Source: Armatimonadota bacterium
GTDB lineage: Bacteria; Armatimonadota; UBA5829
Assembly (NCBI GenBank): GCA_039679645.1
Contig: JBDKUO010000014.1
Location: 1-60,764 of the forward strand
Length of the DNA: 60,764 bases
Reading direction: 5' to 3'
Shown here piece by piece: positions 7,652 through 16,876 of this stretch. Position 1 is the stretch's first letter. The number at the start of each line of letters is the position of its first letter. The position numbers and the translations under genes are program-made. A model generated the notes under the pieces. That model had not been told where the DNA came from. It worked only from the letters and a program-made list of their open reading frames with translations, and ran no database searches.

Positions 7652-7978
7652 TTAAACTGCTTCGGGGGGAACTTCAGGCGCAGGCAACATTCTACAACCT
7701 GTAGCTGCAAAATACAGTTGAATGCCTCTGCTTGCAACCTGAGAGCCCGCTATGGCCATTACGATAAGCAGGCAGATCCTGCCCATAAGCAATACTACTG
7801 ACTCCCCCAAGCGGTTGGTGGTGGTCTGCGTCGCTGAGACAGGCACTGTAGGTTTGAGAATTATAGCATTTGAGTTGAAATACCGATATGCCGCAATAAA
7901 CACAAAAACCAGTATAGCCACCCCGGCAAGAAAAACAAGCATACCTATTATGCGACCAGTCAAATCGCCCTTATGCAT
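7652..7978 (-). CDS. Small predicted membrane protein, function unknown
   Basis: This 108-residue protein has two predicted membrane helices, at residues about 10-30 (IIGMLVFLAGVAILVFVFIA) and 60-80 (VVLLMGRICLLIVMAIAG). They are separated by a polar, Thr-rich loop. A strong GGAGG lies six bases before the ATG, which supports it as a real gene. It is convergent with polB and divergent from the radical SAM gene. I do not recognise the family. Confidence 0.65.
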   Translation of the reverse strand: MHKGDLTGRIIGMLVFLAGVAILVFVFIAAYRYFNSNAIILKPTVPVSATQTTTNRLGESVVLLMGRICLLIVMAIAGSQVASRGIQLYFAATGCRMLPAPEVPPEAV

Positions 7979-8175
7979 CCAGAGCCTCCAAATCGGCCAA
8001 AATCACTGACGGCTCGGATGATCACTTGCCGAGCACTATTTCCTTATACCCCGCAGCAGCAAAATCCTTCGAGATTTGAATTAATCTAAACTCGATTTCA
8101 AACTAAACACCTCCGAGCATATGTCAACTACCTACCTGTTTAGAGCCGATCTGCGAGGGGCAAATATGAAGCAGT

Positions 8176-10662
8176 ATGAAAACACTCTTTCTCAATCCTC
8201 CATCTTTTCAAGGTTTCGACGGCGGCGCCGGTTCAAGATATCAGGCAAAAAGAGAAATAAAATCATTCTGGTATCCCACATGGCTCGCTCAGGCGGCTGC
8301 GCTTGTCGAATACGGAAGAGTTATTGATGCGCCGGCGGATGATTTGACTGTCGAGCAGGTCCTGAATATTTGCGCTGACTATGACCTTATTATTATCTAC
8401 ACAAGCACACCGTCATTTGCCAATGACTCTCGTCTGGCTGATAAAATAAAGCAATGCTACCCCGATGCTGTGATTGGGTTTGTTGGCCCGCATGTAAGTG
8501 TGCTGGCTGAGGAATCTTTGAGCTCGGCTAAGGCGGTTGACTTCGTGGTCAGGCGCGAGTTCGAGATTGCTGTCCAGCAGATATCGCAAGGACAGCCGCT
8601 CAGGGCGATAAATGGGATCAGTTGGCGAGATGGGACCGATATCCGCCATAACAGTGATTCAGAGCTTATTAGAGATCTGGACGCGCTGCCCTCCGTTATA
8701 GATATCTACAAGCGCGACCTTACTGTAGAAAACTACTATATCGGGTATCTGATGCACCCATATCTATCGATATACACGGGCAGAGGCTGCCCCGGGCGAT
8801 GCACTTATTGTCTGTGGCCGCAGACTATATCGGGCCATGAATATCGGGTTCGCAGTCCACGATCAGTGTGTAAGGAACTGGCCAGAGCAAAAGACATGTT
8901 TCCGCAGGTAAAGGAGTTTTTCATAGACGATGACACTTTTACCGCCAATACCGGGAGAGCGGAAGAGACTGCAAAGCTGCTCGGTTCGCTTGGGATCATG
9001 TGGTCGACAAGCAGCCGAGCTAATGTGCCTTACGATACACTAAAAGCGCTTAAGGAATCCGGGTTGCGGCTGCTGATGGTGGGGTATGAATCAGGCAGCG
9101 ATGATATTCTCAAAAACGTTCGCAAGGGAATAAGCACCGACATGGCTCGCAGGTTCACTAAAGACTGCAAGTCCCTTGATATCGCTATTCACGGAACGTT
9201 TTGTCTGGGACTGCCGGGTGAGACGAAGCAGACAATCGAGCAGACTATTCGCTATGCATGCGAGCTTGGCCCCGACACAATACAGGTCTCTATTGCGGCA
9301 CCCTACCCCGGTACAGAGTTTTACGATCAAGCGGTATCCAATGGCTGGCTTGCGCCTTCTGAGCTGGTTTCGCAGGACGGGACGCAGGTCTGCCCGATGC
9401 ATTATGAAAACATATCAGCCGATGAAATCAGTGAAGGCGTTGACCGGCTCTACAAGCGGTTTTATTTCAGGCCGAAGGTGATGGCTCGAATAGCGCTGCA
9501 GATGGCTAAAGACAGTGAGGTCAGAAAGAGAAGACTGCGCGAGGGAAAAGAGTTTCTTGGGTTCCTGAAACAGCATCGCAACAGTGCGCAAAAAAACGAG
9601 TCTACATTCAAACAGGTAATGAAAAACGGCGGACCGGGATTCTGCCAGTTCGCAATTACGGATGCCTGCAACGCGGCATGCAAATTCTGCAACTTCAGAG
9701 TCGATATGAGCATGAAACGCACATATGTCTCGCTGGAAAACGCCGTGGCGGCGCAAAATATATTGGCTCGAAACGGCATAAGATATATCGCCTACATTGG
9801 CGGTGAGCCTACAATCCACCCCAGCCTTGCCGATATGATCACGCACGCGAAATCACATGGTATGAAAACAATCATCTGCACCAATGGCTCGGTGCTATCG
9901 GGGGACAGGATAAGTGAATATGTCGAAGCGGGTCTGGACAGTGCGATCATATCGGTGGACGCGCCGTCTGTCGAAGCGCATGAACAAAATAGAGGCATTG
10001 ATGGGCTCTGCTCTCGAATCGCATATGCAAATATCATTTTGCATGATGCAGGCGTAGAGACCACTGCATCGGTGACGCTGAGCAAATTGCTCGGAGACCT
10101 CTCCAGGCTGCCTGACTTTCTGGAATCGCTCAACTTTCGCCAGGTGACATTCTCATATCCGCTAAAAAGTCTTGGATCGAGCTTTCGCAGCTACTCGGAC
10201 TCCGATCTGTTAGATTATACGGACGATGAGCTTGTGGACGCATTCGAGAACGTAATTAAGATGAAGCGGAGATTTCGAGTGGTGAACCCGACTGCCTCGC
10301 TAAGAGAAATGCAGAGGTTTATCAGAGGTGAAAAGCAACGCTTTCCTTGCCTTGCAGGATTGAAATATTTCTATCTGGACTGGAACCTGGATATGTATCG
10401 GTGTCACGCATGGCCGGAGCGTATGTGCTCGATATTCGACTTTGATTCATCAAAACTTGTACGTGACGGCTGCACGCGGTGCATGATCGACTGTTACAGA
10501 GATGCAAGCGTGCTCCATGAAGTCGGCATGGCTATTTTCGACGCCAAATGCAGTCTTTTTCATGGCTGTCCGGGCAAGGCTGCTGCGCGTCTTTTCAACA
10601 CAAACACATTTGAGGCGGCTAAGTCCGTTCTGGAGGATATGAGTTGGATCAAAAAACTCTAG
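8176..10662 (+). CDS. HpnJ-type B12-binding radical SAM protein fused to a second radical SAM domain
   Basis: This is an 828-residue protein. Residues 1-465 look like HpnJ, a hopanoid-biosynthesis radical SAM enzyme. The start MKTLFLNPPSFQGFDGGAGS and the following SFWYPTWLAQ stretch are typical, then comes a cobalamin-binding Rossmann domain (to about 170) and a radical SAM core with C205, C209, C212. From about 490 a second radical SAM core begins with C498, C502, C505, followed by a Cys-rich C-terminal region with GCTRCMIDC that resembles SPASM/Twitch auxiliary cluster domains. HpnJ is linked to cyclitol formation on bacteriohopanepolyols. The second half is unassigned. The best ribosome site (GAGGGG) serves an out-of-frame ATG at 8166, so initiation at 8176 is set by family similarity. 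It overlaps the next gene by 19 bases. Confidence 0.85.
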   Translation: MKTLFLNPPSFQGFDGGAGSRYQAKREIKSFWYPTWLAQAAALVEYGRVIDAPADDLTVEQVLNICADYDLIIIYTSTPSFANDSRLADKIKQCYPDAVIGFVGPHVSVLAEESLSSAKAVDFVVRREFEIAVQQISQGQPLRAINGISWRDGTDIRHNSDSELIRDLDALPSVIDIYKRDLTVENYYIGYLMHPYLSIYTGRGCPGRCTYCLWPQTISGHEYRVRSPRSVCKELARAKDMFPQVKEFFIDDDTFTANTGRAEETAKLLGSLGIMWSTSSRANVPYDTLKALKESGLRLLMVGYESGSDDILKNVRKGISTDMARRFTKDCKSLDIAIHGTFCLGLPGETKQTIEQTIRYACELGPDTIQVSIAAPYPGTEFYDQAVSNGWLAPSELVSQDGTQVCPMHYENISADEISEGVDRLYKRFYFRPKVMARIALQMAKDSEVRKRRLREGKEFLGFLKQHRNSAQKNESTFKQVMKNGGPGFCQFAITDACNAACKFCNFRVDMSMKRTYVSLENAVAAQNILARNGIRYIAYIGGEPTIHPSLADMITHAKSHGMKTIICTNGSVLSGDRISEYVEAGLDSAIISVDAPSVEAHEQNRGIDGLCSRIAYANIILHDAGVETTASVTLSKLLGDLSRLPDFLESLNFRQVTFSYPLKSLGSSFRSYSDSDLLDYTDDELVDAFENVIKMKRRFRVVNPTASLREMQRFIRGEKQRFPCLAGLKYFYLDWNLDMYRCHAWPERMCSIFDFDSSKLVRDGCTRCMIDCYRDASVLHEVGMAIFDAKCSLFHGCPGKAAARLFNTNTFEAAKSVLEDMSWIKKL

Positions 10663-11078
10663 AGAAAGCCGCGCCACAAAGAGATAAGATGCGTATATCA
10701 AGGCTCAGCAGAAACAAAATAAAGGTGCTCATCGCGATGTTCTTCGCTGTTATATTCGGAGCATTCGGAGATATATCCATTCGCTACGGAATGCGCGCTG
10801 TGGAGGCGACAAAACATGCTTGCATATACAGTCATTTTGTCTGCGCGGCTACCAATCCGTTTGTATGGATCGGAGTGCTGCTGCTGGTGCTGTTTTTTAT
10901 ACTCTATCTTACATCACTCTCGTGGGAAGAACTCAGTTATGTGCTGCCGCTGACTGCTGCTGACTATGTGCTTGTAACAATCTTGGCGTTTTTCCTGCTT
11001 GGCGAGGATGTCTCGCCTATGCGCTGGGCGGGGAGCCTGCTTGTGGCAACGGGAATTGCGCTTGTGGTGAGGACTTAA
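10644..11078 (+). CDS. EamA/SMR-type small transporter, first subunit
   Basis: This 144-residue protein has four predicted membrane helices and a short basic N-terminus. GGAGG seven bases before TTG at 10644 supports that start, which overlaps the radical SAM stop. An ATG at 10689 would remove 15 residues. The LPLTAADYVLVTILAFFLLGEDV stretch is typical of half-size EamA (DMT superfamily) proteins. Together with the next gene it could form a heterodimer, as ArnE/ArnF do. Coupling to the HpnJ fusion suggests transport of a hopanoid or related lipid, which is inference only. Confidence 0.78.
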   Translation: MDQKTLEKAAPQRDKMRISRLSRNKIKVLIAMFFAVIFGAFGDISIRYGMRAVEATKHACIYSHFVCAATNPFVWIGVLLLVLFFILYLTSLSWEELSYVLPLTAADYVLVTILAFFLLGEDVSPMRWAGSLLVATGIALVVRT

Positions 11079-11453
11079 ATGCTTAGAGTTGGAATTGCTC
11101 TCGGGCTGGCAATACTGTTCGGCGCAATCGGCGACATCCTTATGAGTAAAGGCATGCAGGAAAATGGCGCTGTAAGCATCCGCCACATCAAGGACTTGCC
11201 GAAAGTAGCCAAACTCGTCTTTTCGCGGCCTCTGGTGATCCTTGGAGTAGTATCAATGGCGATTTACTTCGGGTCATACGTGGCGGCGCTCGGATGGATA
11301 GACGTCAGTGTGGCAAACCCACTTACGGCTCTGAGCTACCTCATCGCCAGCGCATATGCGGCTTTTGTTATGAAAGAGAAGCTTGGTATAGTGCGTGCCG
11401 TGGGAATATTGCTGATAGTTCTAGGGGCAATTTTGGTAGGGTTGAGTTCATGA
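11079..11453 (+). CDS. EamA/SMR-type small transporter, second subunit
   Basis: This 124-residue protein has four predicted helices and clear similarity to the previous gene product: FGAIGDILMSKGM here against FGAFGDISIRYGM there. Its ATG directly follows the TAA of the first subunit, so the two are translated together. The C-terminal half has the EamA motif ANPLTALSYLIASAYAAF. Paired half-size DMT proteins usually act as one antiparallel heterodimer. Confidence 0.8.
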   Translation: MLRVGIALGLAILFGAIGDILMSKGMQENGAVSIRHIKDLPKVAKLVFSRPLVILGVVSMAIYFGSYVAALGWIDVSVANPLTALSYLIASAYAAFVMKEKLGIVRAVGILLIVLGAILVGLSS

Positions 11454-11491
11454 GAATTATTACTTAGTATTGAGTATTGAGTATTTGGCGG

Positions 11492-12355
11492 TTATTTGGT
11501 CAGGTCTTCGTAGAATAAAAACTGCTGCGCCCAGCCTGCATATTTGCCGTATCGGCTGCCGAATGTGCAGGATATGCATTTGTACACATTATCTGTGATG
11601 GTCTTGGCCTTCAACTCGGGCAGAAACAGCTTGTGGGCAAGTTGACGAACGTGCGTATCGACAGGCACAGCCTCGTCCTTATCCAAAGAAAACAGGCAGA
11701 CACAATCAGCTATCTTTGGGCCTACCCCTGGCAGATCCAGCAAAGCACGCTTGTCATCGGGATAATGCATATCTCGAAGTGAGGAGAGCCAGCCGTCACC
11801 CCGCTTGATTATCTCCAGAGCCACATTCCTGACAAGGCGACCTCTGAAGCCGAGAGCTTTGTTATTATGAAGCACTGCTGGATCAGCATTTGCAATCGTC
11901 TCAGGGGTCGGAAACGCATAATAGCACGAGCCTCCGACTTCGCAGACCAGATCGCCGTATGTAACTGCAAGAGTCTCCACGGCGTTCATAATCCTCGGGA
12001 TGTTATTGGCGGCAGAACAGACAAATGAGAAAAGAGCCTCTGTCGGGTCCTGACGAAAGAGACGTAGACCCCGGAACTTATTCGTAAGTTCAGCCAGATG
12101 AGGGTCCGACTTGCCCAAAGCAGCATAGATGGCGTTTACATCATCATTGAGGCGGAGATAGTCCTCAACCAGAGGCTTGTCGGAATGCGGATGAGTCCTC
12201 CATAGCAAACAACCATCCTTCACCTCAAGCTCGACCAGCTTATCTCTGACTACACCTGCCCAAACGCCACCGCGTTTGCGCCATCGAAATGCCTGCCCGC
12301 AGGTCATTGTCAGATCGAGGTCTAAAGGCTGCCCCTGAAGGTCTATCTTTTCCAT
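11492..12355 (-). CDS. ogg: OGG1-type 8-oxoguanine DNA glycosylase/AP lyase
   Basis: This 287-residue base excision repair enzyme resembles eukaryotic and clostridial OGG1. The N-terminal domain (1-110) has GQAFRWRK, matching the OGG1 N-domain. The HhH-GPD motif is LLDLPGVGPKIADCVCLFSL, with the catalytic Lys directly after GVGP, followed by PVDTHVRQLA with the conserved Asp. These correspond to K249 and D268 of human OGG1. It excises 8-oxoG opposite C. The gene stands 30 bases downstream of hicB on the same strand but has no clear functional tie to it. Confidence 0.92.
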   Translation of the reverse strand: MEKIDLQGQPLDLDLTMTCGQAFRWRKRGGVWAGVVRDKLVELEVKDGCLLWRTHPHSDKPLVEDYLRLNDDVNAIYAALGKSDPHLAELTNKFRGLRLFRQDPTEALFSFVCSAANNIPRIMNAVETLAVTYGDLVCEVGGSCYYAFPTPETIANADPAVLHNNKALGFRGRLVRNVALEIIKRGDGWLSSLRDMHYPDDKRALLDLPGVGPKIADCVCLFSLDKDEAVPVDTHVRQLAHKLFLPELKAKTITDNVYKCISCTFGSRYGKYAGWAQQFLFYEDLTK

Positions 12356-12385
12356 CCGAGCCTCCCCTGCTGTCGGTAGTCCAGA

Positions 12386-12790
12386 TTAAGGAGTTCCCAG
12401 CTTTTCTCTCAACGCTTCCTGGAGGAGTTGGGAAAAGTTAATTCCTTTTTCAGACGCTTTCTTGTTCAGCCATTCCGGTATGGTAAGTGTCTTCTTGACA
12501 TATACAGGCTTAATCCGCCTGCGTATCAGCTCCATATCCACATCTATCAGAACCGCACGCTGATCTGATCCAAGCTCGACATCCATAAGTTTTGTTGGTT
12601 CGGGTATCGGGGTGCCATCCTGCAAATCGGCATAGAGTCTGGATCCCAATGCATCCCGCGCCATTCGCATTGCGTCAAAATCCGTATCAGCTTCTGATAT
12701 ACAGCCGGGCAGATCGGGAAAAGTAATCGTAATGCCGTCATCCGAATAATCGAAAACAGCCGGATAAACATAGTGATCATTTCTTTTCAC
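12386..12790 (-). CDS. hicB: HicB-family antitoxin with ribbon-helix-helix domain
   Basis: This 134-residue antitoxin has the HicB core at residues 8-60 (YPAVFDYSDDGITITFPDLP, then GCISEADTDFDAM). A C-terminal ribbon-helix-helix DNA-binding domain at about 97-130 (KKTLTIPEWLNKKASE, then NFSQLLQEAL) completes it. It binds and inhibits HicA and, through the ribbon-helix-helix, should repress its own promoter. It follows hicA by 33 bases, the toxin-first order typical of hicAB. Confidence 0.92.
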   Translation of the reverse strand: MKRNDHYVYPAVFDYSDDGITITFPDLPGCISEADTDFDAMRMARDALGSRLYADLQDGTPIPEPTKLMDVELGSDQRAVLIDVDMELIRRRIKPVYVKKTLTIPEWLNKKASEKGINFSQLLQEALREKLGTP

Positions 12791-12823
12791 AGCGTGCTCT
12801 CCATGCAGACAAGCTGGATATTG

Positions 12824-13018
12824 TTAATCCAGCAGCCCTGCTTGTTTGAGAATGCTTGCCAATGTCTTAGGTTTCAAGTCGTTGTTATGGAAAGGCACGG
12901 TAATCTTGTTCGGATAATTGGAGTGCTCGAACTGTCTGTGACCTCCAACAGCCGGGATTTCGTGCCACCCATTCTTCTTCAGCAGCCTGATGACTTGCCT
13001 TGGAGTCATCAATTTCAT
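12824..13018 (-). CDS. hicA: HicA-family mRNA interferase toxin
   Basis: This 64-residue HicA has the double-stranded RNA-binding-like fold. The sequence KLMTPRQVIRLLKKNGW begins the helix. The catalytic His lies in the GGHRQFEH stretch typical of the family, followed by KITVPFHNNDLKPKTL. It cleaves mRNA when free of HicB. It is the first gene of the hicAB operon, with a strong promoter just upstream. Confidence 0.92.
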   Translation of the reverse strand: MKLMTPRQVIRLLKKNGWHEIPAVGGHRQFEHSNYPNKITVPFHNNDLKPKTLASILKQAGLLD

Positions 13019-13045
13019 TGTCCGGCTTCCTCATTCTACATATGG

Positions 13046-13078
13046 ATTATACCACAAAGTCAACACGTGTCAACACGT
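13046..13078 (-). promoter_or_regulatory. hicAB promoter with tandem decamer operator
   Basis: On the minus strand TTGACA (13068-13073) and TATAAT (13046-13051) are 16 bases apart, about 28 bases upstream of hicA. Two perfect copies of ACGTGTTGAC (13059-13068 and 13069-13078) overlap the -35. Such spaced repeats are the kind of site a ribbon-helix-helix dimer binds, so this is the likely HicB/HicAB operator. Confidence 0.75.
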
Positions 13079-13162
13079 ATTATAGACGGGTCGGAGGCAG
13101 GTATACCCCCGACCATCATGGCAGTAACTCATAACGCACAACTCGGAACTCGCAACATTGTT

Positions 13163-14473
13163 TTAGAACGCAGTCCCGCTGAGGAACGTGAACTTGCCCG
13201 TCTTGATTGCCGGAGCAAGAATACCGTCGTCGAGGATGAGGTCTTTGCCCACCATCTCGACTTTGGCCAGAGCCTCGACAATACTCTGATTGAACCTCAA
13301 ATTTTTGACCGGCGCGACTATCTTGCCGTCCTCAATCAAAAATGTACCATCACGTGTCATACCCGAAACGGCAGCAGTCATCAGATGGGTTATATTTGCA
13401 TAGTGGAAGCGCGTCATCATGATTCCGCGTTTGGTGGATGCGATCATCTCAGGAATGGTTGCATCACCAGGACCCATTATCAGATTGATACCGCCGGAAT
13501 GACCTGTCGACTTCTTGCCTTCGCGATGAGCTGTATATGAACCGTAGAGCACTCCGCTTGCCACACCGTTTCTGATGATGTCTACATGCTGCTTTGCAAC
13601 GCCTTCGCTATCAAACGGCGCTGCTATTGTTCGCGGATCACGACCATCATCCCAAATGCTTATTTTGTCGCTGACAATCTTTTGACCCATCTTGCCACAC
13701 ATGAAGGAATGGCCTTCCTGATATGACATAGCGCCCATGCCTGCATAACGAAAATCATAAAGCATATCGCAGACCGCGTAAGGCAGCATAATACACTCAT
13801 AATCGCCCGGAGGAACATCCACCGGATTACGACTCTCGTAGGCTCTCGCTGAAGCTTCTGCACCTATCGCTCCCGGTTGAATCTTTGAACTGTCCATGAA
13901 ATGACCCTGTGCATAACCGAAACCGCCGTCGGGACCGGTCACAACACACGTGAGCCGCGCATCAGTGCCTTGATAATATGAATCGACACCAAGGCTGTTC
14001 ATAACGCCGTGCTCAGATGCGCTCACATTGTATGAACCGGCTGCAGTCCCACCAATGCGGTCGGATTCGATTACAATCTGACGAACAGCATTAGCTCTAT
14101 CCTCGGGCGTCATATCTGCAGTGCTCCGGAAGTATGACTCGACCTCGGGAATACGTTCCACAGGCTCGGGAAGAGAGACAAAATCAGGGTTCTCGTCCTG
14201 ATGATGAACCATTGCGATGGCTTTATCCACAAGGTCACGAATCCCCTGCTCGCTGATATCATTTCCGCTGCAGGAGGCTACCTTCTTGCCGAAGACCGCG
14301 CGTACCCCGATGCCGACATTCTCAAAGCCCATATTCTGGTGGATCGTGGAGTTTGCAAAACGAGTCAGAGCTGACGTTCCTGTGCGGATGCTGACCTCTG
14401 TCTGGTCCGCGCTAGAATGGCTCAATGCGATCTGCATCAACGATCTTAATTTATCCTGACCAAGTAATTTCAT
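13163..14473 (-). CDS. TldE/PmbA-family peptidase subunit
   Basis: This 436-residue member of the TldD/PmbA family is the TldE-like partner that lacks the metal-binding HExxxH motif. The N-terminal domain has SVRTG-like strand sequences (VSIRTGTSALTRFANSTIHQ). The C-terminal domain contains the HREGKKSTGHSGGINL region and a glycine-rich barrel. TldD and TldE form a heterodimeric metalloprotease, known for processing microcin B17 and CcdA. It overlaps tldD by 4 bases (ATGA), so the two are translationally coupled. Confidence 0.9.
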   Translation of the reverse strand: MKLLGQDKLRSLMQIALSHSSADQTEVSIRTGTSALTRFANSTIHQNMGFENVGIGVRAVFGKKVASCSGNDISEQGIRDLVDKAIAMVHHQDENPDFVSLPEPVERIPEVESYFRSTADMTPEDRANAVRQIVIESDRIGGTAAGSYNVSASEHGVMNSLGVDSYYQGTDARLTCVVTGPDGGFGYAQGHFMDSSKIQPGAIGAEASARAYESRNPVDVPPGDYECIMLPYAVCDMLYDFRYAGMGAMSYQEGHSFMCGKMGQKIVSDKISIWDDGRDPRTIAAPFDSEGVAKQHVDIIRNGVASGVLYGSYTAHREGKKSTGHSGGINLIMGPGDATIPEMIASTKRGIMMTRFHYANITHLMTAAVSGMTRDGTFLIEDGKIVAPVKNLRFNQSIVEALAKVEMVGKDLILDDGILAPAIKTGKFTFLSGTAF

Positions 14474-15930
14474 TTCGCACCTCCCATTCTTACGTCGGTA
14501 AACCTTGACGGAGCAGCTCCATTTCCAACATGAGCGAGCTGCGCAGGTTCGCCCTTACCGCAATTGGGCACTCCATACAGATGCCAGTCGTCCTGGCCGC
14601 AGATCGCATCACACGAGCCCCAGAACTCCGGGGTCATACCAGAATATATCGGGTTCTTGAGGATCCGCCCGAGCGAGCCGTCCTTGATCTCCCACGCGAT
14701 CTCAGTGCCGAACAGGAAGTTCAGGCGCTTGTCGTCGATGCTCCAGCTCTTGACGTCGGCGGCGTAGATGCCGTCGGGAGTGTCGGCTATCAGTTCATCG
14801 AAAGACCAGTCACCCGGCATCAGACTGACATTCGTCATCCTGATGATGGGCATATAGTTCCAATTGACTGAGCGCATAGCGCCTGTGCTTCGCTGACCGA
14901 GCTGGATAGCAGTCTCTCTGGAACTAAGATATCCTTTGAAGATACCGTCCTCAACTACATTGAAACACTGGCCCGGAACTCCCTCGTCGTCAAAGCTGAA
15001 AGAACCGAGACCGCCGGGTATTGTAGCATCGGCGGTCATATTGACCAGATCGGAACCATAGCGGAAGCAATTGAGCTTTTCAGGTGTAAGAAAGCTTGTT
15101 CCGGCAAATGACGATTCCATTCCGAATACACGATCAAGCTCCACCGGGTGGCCGCATGATTCATGCACCTGGAGCGCAAGGATCGAACCCTGAAGTATCA
15201 ACGACTTAGGTCCTGCGGGGCATACAGGAGCATCGAGCAGCGCCACAGCCTCACTTCTTACTTCCTGGGCATGTTCGAGCATTTCAAGCGACTGCACGAA
15301 CTCATAGCCCTCTGCGGCGTAATCGCCTCCGAATGCGCCCGGATAAGACCTGGTCTGTACTTCGGAGTTCTCTATCGCCGTAGCGGAGATTCCCGCGCCG
15401 CTCTCGATCCTTGTCTGCTCAATATATGCGCCTTCAGTGCTCGCGAAGACCTGATCGAACTTAAAAAACTCCATAAAACTATCAGTTACCTTAACCTTGG
15501 GATCCTGCCTGAGAACCTCATCGGCATCCTTAAGGTAAGCTATCTTCTCATCAAGCGAAACGTCAAACGGGTTAATCTTCCAATCGGTCTTAAACGATCC
15601 TTCGTGAACCTCCACGGGCGCAAGCTTTACATCTTTTATCTTCACCCGCGCAGACGCACGAGCGATACGCACCGCTTCTTCAGCGATCCTTCCGCCTGCC
15701 TCATCGGTCACGATGGGACTGGATGCAAATCCCCACGCTCCATCGAGCAGAACCCGCACATTGAACCCGTAGCTCGATGACTGGTTTAAGCCTTCAACTT
15801 TGCCTGTTCTCAGGCTTATCGACTCATTGTCACGACGGACAATGCGCATATCGGCATAGTCCGCTCCCAGCTTCTTTGCCTGACTGAGAACCTTCTCGCA
15901 AAACTGCCTGCAGTCAACTGAATCTTCCAT
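14470..15930 (-). CDS. tldD: TldD-family metalloprotease subunit
   Basis: This protein of about 486 residues has the HESCGH metal site (HExxxH) in LQVHESCGHPVELDR, as in active TldD. GGAGG four bases before ATG at 15930 (MEDSVDCRQF) sets the start, and an in-frame codon at 15963 is less likely. It pairs with the overlapping tldE gene. The complex is thought to enter unfolded peptides into a closed chamber. The natural substrate here is unknown. Confidence 0.92.
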   Translation of the reverse strand: MEDSVDCRQFCEKVLSQAKKLGADYADMRIVRRDNESISLRTGKVEGLNQSSSYGFNVRVLLDGAWGFASSPIVTDEAGGRIAEEAVRIARASARVKIKDVKLAPVEVHEGSFKTDWKINPFDVSLDEKIAYLKDADEVLRQDPKVKVTDSFMEFFKFDQVFASTEGAYIEQTRIESGAGISATAIENSEVQTRSYPGAFGGDYAAEGYEFVQSLEMLEHAQEVRSEAVALLDAPVCPAGPKSLILQGSILALQVHESCGHPVELDRVFGMESSFAGTSFLTPEKLNCFRYGSDLVNMTADATIPGGLGSFSFDDEGVPGQCFNVVEDGIFKGYLSSRETAIQLGQRSTGAMRSVNWNYMPIIRMTNVSLMPGDWSFDELIADTPDGIYAADVKSWSIDDKRLNFLFGTEIAWEIKDGSLGRILKNPIYSGMTPEFWGSCDAICGQDDWHLYGVPNCGKGEPAQLAHVGNGAAPSRFTDVRMGGAK

Positions 15931-16065
15931 ATTTCCTCCAAGCCGCCTGCCCAAATCAATCAATGGACATATATTTCCGTGTGCGGCAATCTTTGCCTGT
16001 CATCTCTGGACATATTATAGAATCAAACCTCGGACTCCTGCAAATCAGAAGTAAGAGGTAAGAAG

Positions 16066-16824
16066 TTAGATTTCTATCTTCAGCCCGTCATAGGCTAACT
16101 GCACATCGGGTGGGAGTGCACGGTTGGTTTGGTCGTGCTCCAGACGATGAGCTATGTGAGTGAAAAATGCCCGGCGGGGTTTGAGTTTGCATATAATGGA
16201 GAGCGCTTCGCTTACGCAAAAATGTGTCTCGTGCGGCTCATGACGGATAACGCCCAGCACGAGCGTATCCAGACCTCTCAGCAGTTCTTCCGAGGATGCG
16301 GGGATGCGGCTGCAGTCTGTTATGTAGCCGAAGTCACCTATTCGATAGCCGTAAATCGACAACTCACCGTGAAAGATCGGAACGGGCGTTACGCCTACCC
16401 CCATATCGTCAAAAGGACCGTCGAGTTCGACCAGATCGAGTTGAGGTTTGCCGCCGCCAATTTGGGTCGGCACAAACACATATTGAAAGGCTCTGCGCAC
16501 ACACTCCAGCGTCCTGCCTGAGCCAAAGCAGGGCATGGGTTTGCCTGAGATATCATTGAAGCGGCGTATGTCATCCAGACCGAAGATGTGATCTGCATGA
16601 GCGTGAGTGAGGAGAACCGCATCTACACGGCGGATGTTCTCTCTCAAAACCTGCGCACGCATGTCGGGACCTGTGTCGATCAGAATATTGACTCCATCGG
16701 ACTCCACAAACACGGACGAGCGAGTCCGCTTATTATGCGGATTAGCCGACGTGCAGACGGGGCAATCACAGCCGATCATGGGGACTCCGTGCGAAGTACC
16801 TGTGCCCAGAAACGTTACTCTCAT
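16066..16824 (-). CDS. MBL-fold hydrolase, PhnP-like
   Basis: This 252-residue metallo-beta-lactamase-fold protein starts MRVTFLGTGTSHGVPMIGCDCP. It has the metal motif THAHADHIFGLDD (HxHxDH) and an early CDCPVC cysteine cluster, as in PhnP-type phosphoribosyl cyclic phosphodiesterases. It diverges from the thiamine operon. No phosphonate genes are near, so the substrate is open. Confidence 0.87.
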   Translation of the reverse strand: MRVTFLGTGTSHGVPMIGCDCPVCTSANPHNKRTRSSVFVESDGVNILIDTGPDMRAQVLRENIRRVDAVLLTHAHADHIFGLDDIRRFNDISGKPMPCFGSGRTLECVRRAFQYVFVPTQIGGGKPQLDLVELDGPFDDMGVGVTPVPIFHGELSIYGYRIGDFGYITDCSRIPASSEELLRGLDTLVLGVIRHEPHETHFCVSEALSIICKLKPRRAFFTHIAHRLEHDQTNRALPPDVQLAYDGLKIEI

Positions 16825-16876
16825 TTCATTTGCTCCGTAATCATGCTAGCCCGGGCATGCGGATGTGTCAAATGGT

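Noticed and set aside
8176-10662. Possible sequencing frameshift joining two radical SAM genes
   Set aside because: The frame is continuous through a natural-looking linker with no drop in coding character, and both halves are complete. It is kept as a fusion, though comparison with relatives is needed.
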